A DNA stretch of 64,000 nucleotides from Welwitschia mirabilis (Eukaryota > Gnetophyta > Gnetopsida > Welwitschiales), in assembly GCA_051453625.1 (NCBI GenBank), contig JBOZIK010000001.1, positions 195,385,089 to 195,449,088 on the forward strand, given 5' to 3'. The translations under genes were made by a program, and so were the position numbers. Each line of letters starts with the position of its first letter. Position 1 is the first letter of the stretch. The notes under the pieces were generated by a model, which searched no databases, was not told where the DNA came from, and was given only the letters and a program-made list of their open reading frames with translations. Shown here one piece after another: positions 60,182-64,000 of the stretch.

Positions 60182-61437
60182 TACATTTATGGTGAAAACA
60201 TCTATAACTTAAAGATGTCTCTGATGTACTACCTTTCAAGTCATAAGTTAAATATGACTATCTCATCAAAGACGACAATGTTAAAAATTGAACTTAACAC
60301 AGATAAATACATCTACGTGTTTGAAGACGTCTATACTTAACTAAAATAGGTAATAAAGTTGTTTTATTACTTGAATAATATTTCACATTTTAGGTGAGCT
60401 ATCAAATTTTACATCATGAATTCATGATCACAGCCAAAGATTATATAGATCAATTTTTGTTAAATTTTGGGCAAGTCCACTGAAGATGTCTCCTAGGTGA
60501 AGATGTCTGATTGCTAGTAGATGTCCAAAATTTTGAAGATGTCTTAGATTAAAATTCATATCAATTAAAAAGGAAGATGCATGTCTAACTCTTAGGCATT
60601 TCTATCCATTGCATAATGATTTCAAAGTTTAAATGGCTACTATTTAAGATTAAACAACTAGCTTCTCGTCAAAGGTATAAAGGCACGATGTCATGGACAA
60701 ATTGATACTTTTAAAAAACACGATAAACAAATCTAGTACAAAGAAAACAAATGCATGAATGATTGAAACTACTCATGAAAGATTAAAGATATCATTTGAC
60801 AAGGATCTTACAGTGTCTACGTCATCTGTTCTTGGATCCTATATTATTACATCATTCATTTGTACTCATGATGATAATGATAACAAGGAACTCAAGTCTT
60901 CTTCAAAGCTACATCATTCAGGCTTGTTATTATATTGTACTTATTATTTCTTACATTATTGAACTATCTTATTTCTGAATATTATTGTAAGTCCATTATT
61001 GTATATTCAAACTCATTATAAGGCAATCCTTATAGGGGTGTGCATCAAGGTTGTGCTTGTGAGTACTTACCTTATTGTAAGGTTTATGATATGCTAGAAA
61101 ACCATTACTTTTCTAAGGGAAAGAGAGAGTTATCTTGCGAGGAATCTCTCATTATTGTAAGATTAGTGGTATTCCAAAAAACCACTATTTCCTAAGGAAA
61201 AGACNNNNNNNNNNNNTAAGGTTGATGGTACCAGAAAACTACTAGTTCTTGTAGGTCAAGATTATCCACAAGTATGTGAGAAAGCTACCATCTGTGTGTG
61301 TGGATGTACCTAGGTTAGGAAACCATGTTGTCTTAGTAAGGAATTTATTATTGTACTTTTTCATTTTATTATTAGTTAAAATTTTCATTTGGTAGCACTC
61401 ATTCATCCCTCCCCTTTTAAGTGTAATAATTATCAAG
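59562..61437 (+). mobile_element. Ty1/copia LTR, plus strand, first copy
   Basis: The 3' end has the copia hallmarks: gtggatgtacctagg (61300-61315), then 'ttcatccctccccttttaag' (61402-61421), then the primer-binding site at 61438. The upstream half (60190-60560) contains at least five GAAGATGTCT / GAAGACGTCT words. It matches the second copy (62362-63206) from about 60745 onward. Two gap-flanking overlaps lie inside it or at its end. The 5' end is set by loss of homology with the Athila LTR and is approximate. Confidence 0.75.
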
Positions 61438-61845
61438 TGGTATCAGAGCAAGTACTCATAAAAAGGAATAACTTTTTTAAGTGAACAATAGAAGGGGTGC
61501 CATNNNNNNNNNNNNNNNNNNNNNNNNNNNNNNNNNNNNNNNNNNNNNNNNNNNNNNNNNNNNNNNNNNNNNNNNNNNNNNNNNNNNNNNNNNNNNNNNN
61601 NNNGAATATCCACAAGTGTGTGAGAAAGCTACCATCTATGTGTGGATGTACCTAGGTTGGAAAACCATGTTGTCTTAGTAAGGAATTTATTATTGTGCTT
61701 TTTCATTTTGTTATTAGTTAAAATTTTCATTTGGTAGCACTCATTCACCCCTCCCCTTTTAAGTGCAATAATTCTCAAATGGTATCAGAGCAAGTACTTA
61801 TTAAAAAGAATAACTTTATTGAGTGAACAATAGAAGGGGTGCCAT
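61259..61845 (+). repeat. Gap-flanking duplicate (about 243 bp each side) with the PBS
   Basis: Left 61259-61503 and right 61604-61845 meet at a 100-N gap. Each contains the LTR end and a primer-binding site, so the two sites at 61438 and 61780 are one site counted twice. Confidence 0.9.
61438..61449 (+). other. Primer-binding site (tRNA-iMet type)
   Basis: TGGTATCAGAGC is the standard plant copia primer-binding site, complementary to the 3' end of initiator methionine tRNA. It follows the LTR end directly. It is present again at 61780-61791 in the gap-flanking duplicate. Confidence 0.9.
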
Positions 61846-62261
61846 TTGTTAAACCTCCGCTCTTCAATTAAACAAACTACACCTATTGGAAAATGAGGAG
61901 ATGTATGTTCTAATAGTTTTATGAGTTTTACATTTAGCAAAACAAAAAAGAAGAATATATAAAATCTAGAAAAACTATAAAAGATATAACAGAGGTAAAA
62001 ATATTTGATAATGAAGCACATCCTTCTTTCATGGCCCTTATGCATTCTCAAGAAGAAAAAGATGAGATGAAAAAAGAAGACAAATTAGAAAGTAAAGATG
62101 ATATAGGTATGAATCTTCAAGAAAGATATGATCTAATTTTTGAAAACTTGTTAAATTGCAAAAGGTATGTATTAAGATGAAAACTTACTTCATACTAATG
62201 AAAAATCTTATGAATAAGAAAAGAATATTTGCAATAAATTATTTTCTAAAAACTCAGCTCT
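61841..62261 (+). pseudogene. Copia gag start, first copy
   Basis: Just after the primer-binding site the frame reads GVPFVKPPLFN, a stop, then TNYTYWKMR, matching 'kPPlFdGtNYtyWk.rM' at the start of copia gag. Glutamate- and lysine-rich sequence follows (EEKDEMKKEDKLESKDD, about 62050-62099) and parallels the second copy. The 3' side is lost in the gap at 62262. Confidence 0.8.
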
Positions 62262-62361
62262 NNNNNNNNNNNNNNNNNNNNNNNNNNNNNNNNNNNNNNN
62301 NNNNNNNNNNNNNNNNNNNNNNNNNNNNNNNNNNNNNNNNNNNNNNNNNNNNNNNNNNNNN

Positions 62362-63206
62362 TTACAAAATTAAATGATTAACTTTCAAGCTCAAACAGAT
62401 AGATCCTCTTCATTCATATAAAATCTCAATGTCATAAAACAAATGACATATCTTGATACCTCAACAAAAACAAAGATTTTACATCTCTTGGCGCTTAACA
62501 ATTAGATCAAATATATAAAACAAATGCATGGGTGAAAGTAACTTCTCATAAAGAATCAAAGGCATCATTTGTAAAGGAGTTTGTATTTCTTTCATCATTC
62601 TCTCTTAGATCCTACATCATCTTATCCTTCATTTTCACTCATGACAATGACAATAAGAATTTCAAATCTTTATCAAAGCTTCATTTTTCAAGCTTATTAT
62701 TATATTTTATTTATAGTTCTACATTGTTGTACTAGCTTAATATTGAGTATTATTATAAGGTTATTACTGGATTAAACTCATTACAAGGTAACTCTTGTAT
62801 GAGTGTGCATTTGAGGTAGTGATTGTAAGAACTTGGCCCAAAAAACCATTATTTCCTTGTGAGAAAGAGAGTGTTGTCTTGTGAGAAGACTCTTACTTGA
62901 TGTAAGGTTTATGGTACACCTGTGAAAACCACCATTTCCTTGCAAGGAAGAAAGTGCTTCCTTACAAGAAGAGTTTTACTTATTGTAATATTGGTAATAT
63001 ACTAAAAAATACTTTTTTCTTATAGGTTAAGAATATCTTGAGGTATTAGAGGAAGCTCTCATTTATGTGTAGACATACCCAATTTAGTAAACCATGTTAT
63101 CCTAGTAAGGTGTATTTATTGTGCTTTCGTTCATTTATATTATTGATTTAAAGTTTAGTTGGTAAAACTTATTTACTTTTCCTCTTTGAGTTCAACAATT
63201 ATCAAG
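62362..63206 (+). mobile_element. Ty1/copia LTR, plus strand, second copy (5' truncated by a gap)
   Basis: It aligns with 60700-61437: 'aaacaaatgcatg', 'tcttagatcctac', 'catcattt.tactcatgac', 'aaaccatgtt.tc.tagtaagg', 'ttcctctttgag' and 'atcaagtggtat'. Its primer-binding site at 63207-63218 (tggtattagagt) has two changes. Divergence from the first copy is much greater than between gap-flanking duplicates, so it is a separate or much older copy. The contig starts inside it. Confidence 0.78.
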
Positions 63207-63249
63207 TGGTATTAGAGTGAGTACTCACAAAAAGAAGTGACTTGTTTAA

Positions 63250-64000
63250 GTGGACAATGAAAGGGATGCCATCTGTTAAATCTCCACTCTTCAGATGAAC
63301 AAACTATACTTATTAAAAGATAATGATATGGATGTTCTTATAGTCTTATGACTTTTAGATTCGAAGAAAAAAAGATGAAGGATATGCAGAAACTACAAGA
63401 GGGATAAAAACATCTAATGATGAAGTTCATTCTTATTTTATGTTCATTGTACATTTACAAGAAGAAAAAGATGAGATAATAGAACAAGATGAATTATAAA
63501 GTGAAGATAACATAGGTTCAGATCTTCAAAAAAGGTAAAATATAATTTTTAAAGTGTTTGTTAAAGTAGAAAAGTGGGTATGTGTTAAGATGAAAAAGTT
63601 ACTTCATACTTGTGAAGAATCTTATAAAAAAGAAAAGAATGTTAGCAAGAAATTACCTTCAAAAAACTCAGCTTTTAAAGCTGAGGTTAGTAGACTAGCA
63701 TGTGAATTAAAGCATGTACGAGAGAAACTATCAAATTCAAAGAAAATCAATAATAAATTCATCCAAGAAAAGGAGACATTAAATATCATGCTTAAGCAAT
63801 GTAGAAGTTTAAATGACAAGAGTGTCTTGAAATATAATAAGGCCCTAACTAGCACTTTAACCTCTTTGATTTAACAAATGGAAGTATAAGTTAAGGTATG
63901 AACATTTAATATTTATAAACAATATTATCTATTATTACTATCATAATAGAGGTTATTATCAATATAAGTTCCCAATGAAATTCAAAAACACATATTATAT
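63250..64000 (+). pseudogene. Copia gag, second copy, with open coiled-coil part
   Basis: The frame reads MPSVKSPLFR, a stop, then TNYTY near 63264-63315, the same gag start as the first copy. After several breaks, a 106-codon open frame (63554-63874) encodes a strongly charged, heptad-like segment (EVSRLACELKHVREKLSNSK, then KKINNKFIQEKETLN). This is a coiled coil as found between the gag core and zinc knuckle in plant copia elements of this type. The zinc knuckle and Pol would lie beyond the window. Confidence 0.78.

Noticed and set aside
61438-61791. Two primer-binding sites 340 bp apart as a possible regulatory duplication
   Set aside because: Both fall in the duplicated contig ends around the gap at 61504-61603 and represent a single site.
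60759-62775. Plus-strand frames at 60759-60978 and 62532-62775 present in both copia LTR copies, which could suggest a conserved small protein
   Set aside because: Their parallel occurrence follows from LTR homology. The two copies differ by indels and neither keeps a domain motif.
63622-63855. 77-codon minus-strand frame
   Set aside because: It is the antisense shadow of the gag coiled-coil frame on the plus strand.

Overview
The window looks like nuclear intergenic DNA of a seed plant: very AT-rich, with few CpG dinucleotides outside the first ~450 bases, and almost entirely decayed LTR retrotransposons. I see no host gene, tRNA, rRNA, CRISPR array or bacterial operon. The lineage cannot be fixed from the sequence. 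Such low GC with this much retroelement decay would suit a low-GC monocot or a holoparasitic plant, but that is a guess.

Layout. 1-467 is a less decayed LTR- or promoter-like piece, followed by a large gap. 1660-2335 and 16030-17270 are two copies of a dispersed repeat. 3868-4299 is one intact unrecognised minus-strand ORF. 4810-6262 is a Ty1/copia-type LTR. 6600-12660 holds minus-strand Ty3/gypsy pieces (integrase, RNase H, RT, a second RNase H, gag), and 15045-15578 is an unrecognised broken minus-strand ORF. 17390-21730 is a plus-strand Ty1/copia element (gag, protease, integrase, RT, RNase H). 26080-28890 is a degenerate tandem array with an ~80 bp unit. 30540-31190 and 32150-36520 are two minus-strand copia remnants, and 37338-41912 is a plus-strand copia remnant. 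43769-59561 is a minus-strand Athila-type Ty3/gypsy complex: an LTR at each end, one nearly complete internal region and a second truncated one joined head to tail. 59562-64000 holds two successive plus-strand copia LTR-PBS-gag starts.

The genes do not work together; all are dead parts of separate transposons. Domain identities come from family motifs read by eye in broken frames.

The strongest pattern is technical. Nearly every 100-N gap is flanked by the same sequence twice, the left copy ending exactly at the gap and the right copy starting exactly after it. These are unmerged overlapping contig ends, probably diverged haplotypes, and they add roughly 7 kb of false duplication by hand tally. 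I did not find a convincing new biological system. The best candidates for a second look are the ~80 bp array, the two unrecognised ORFs, the partial tandem Athila structure and the duplicated integrase tail in the copia element at 32-36 kb.
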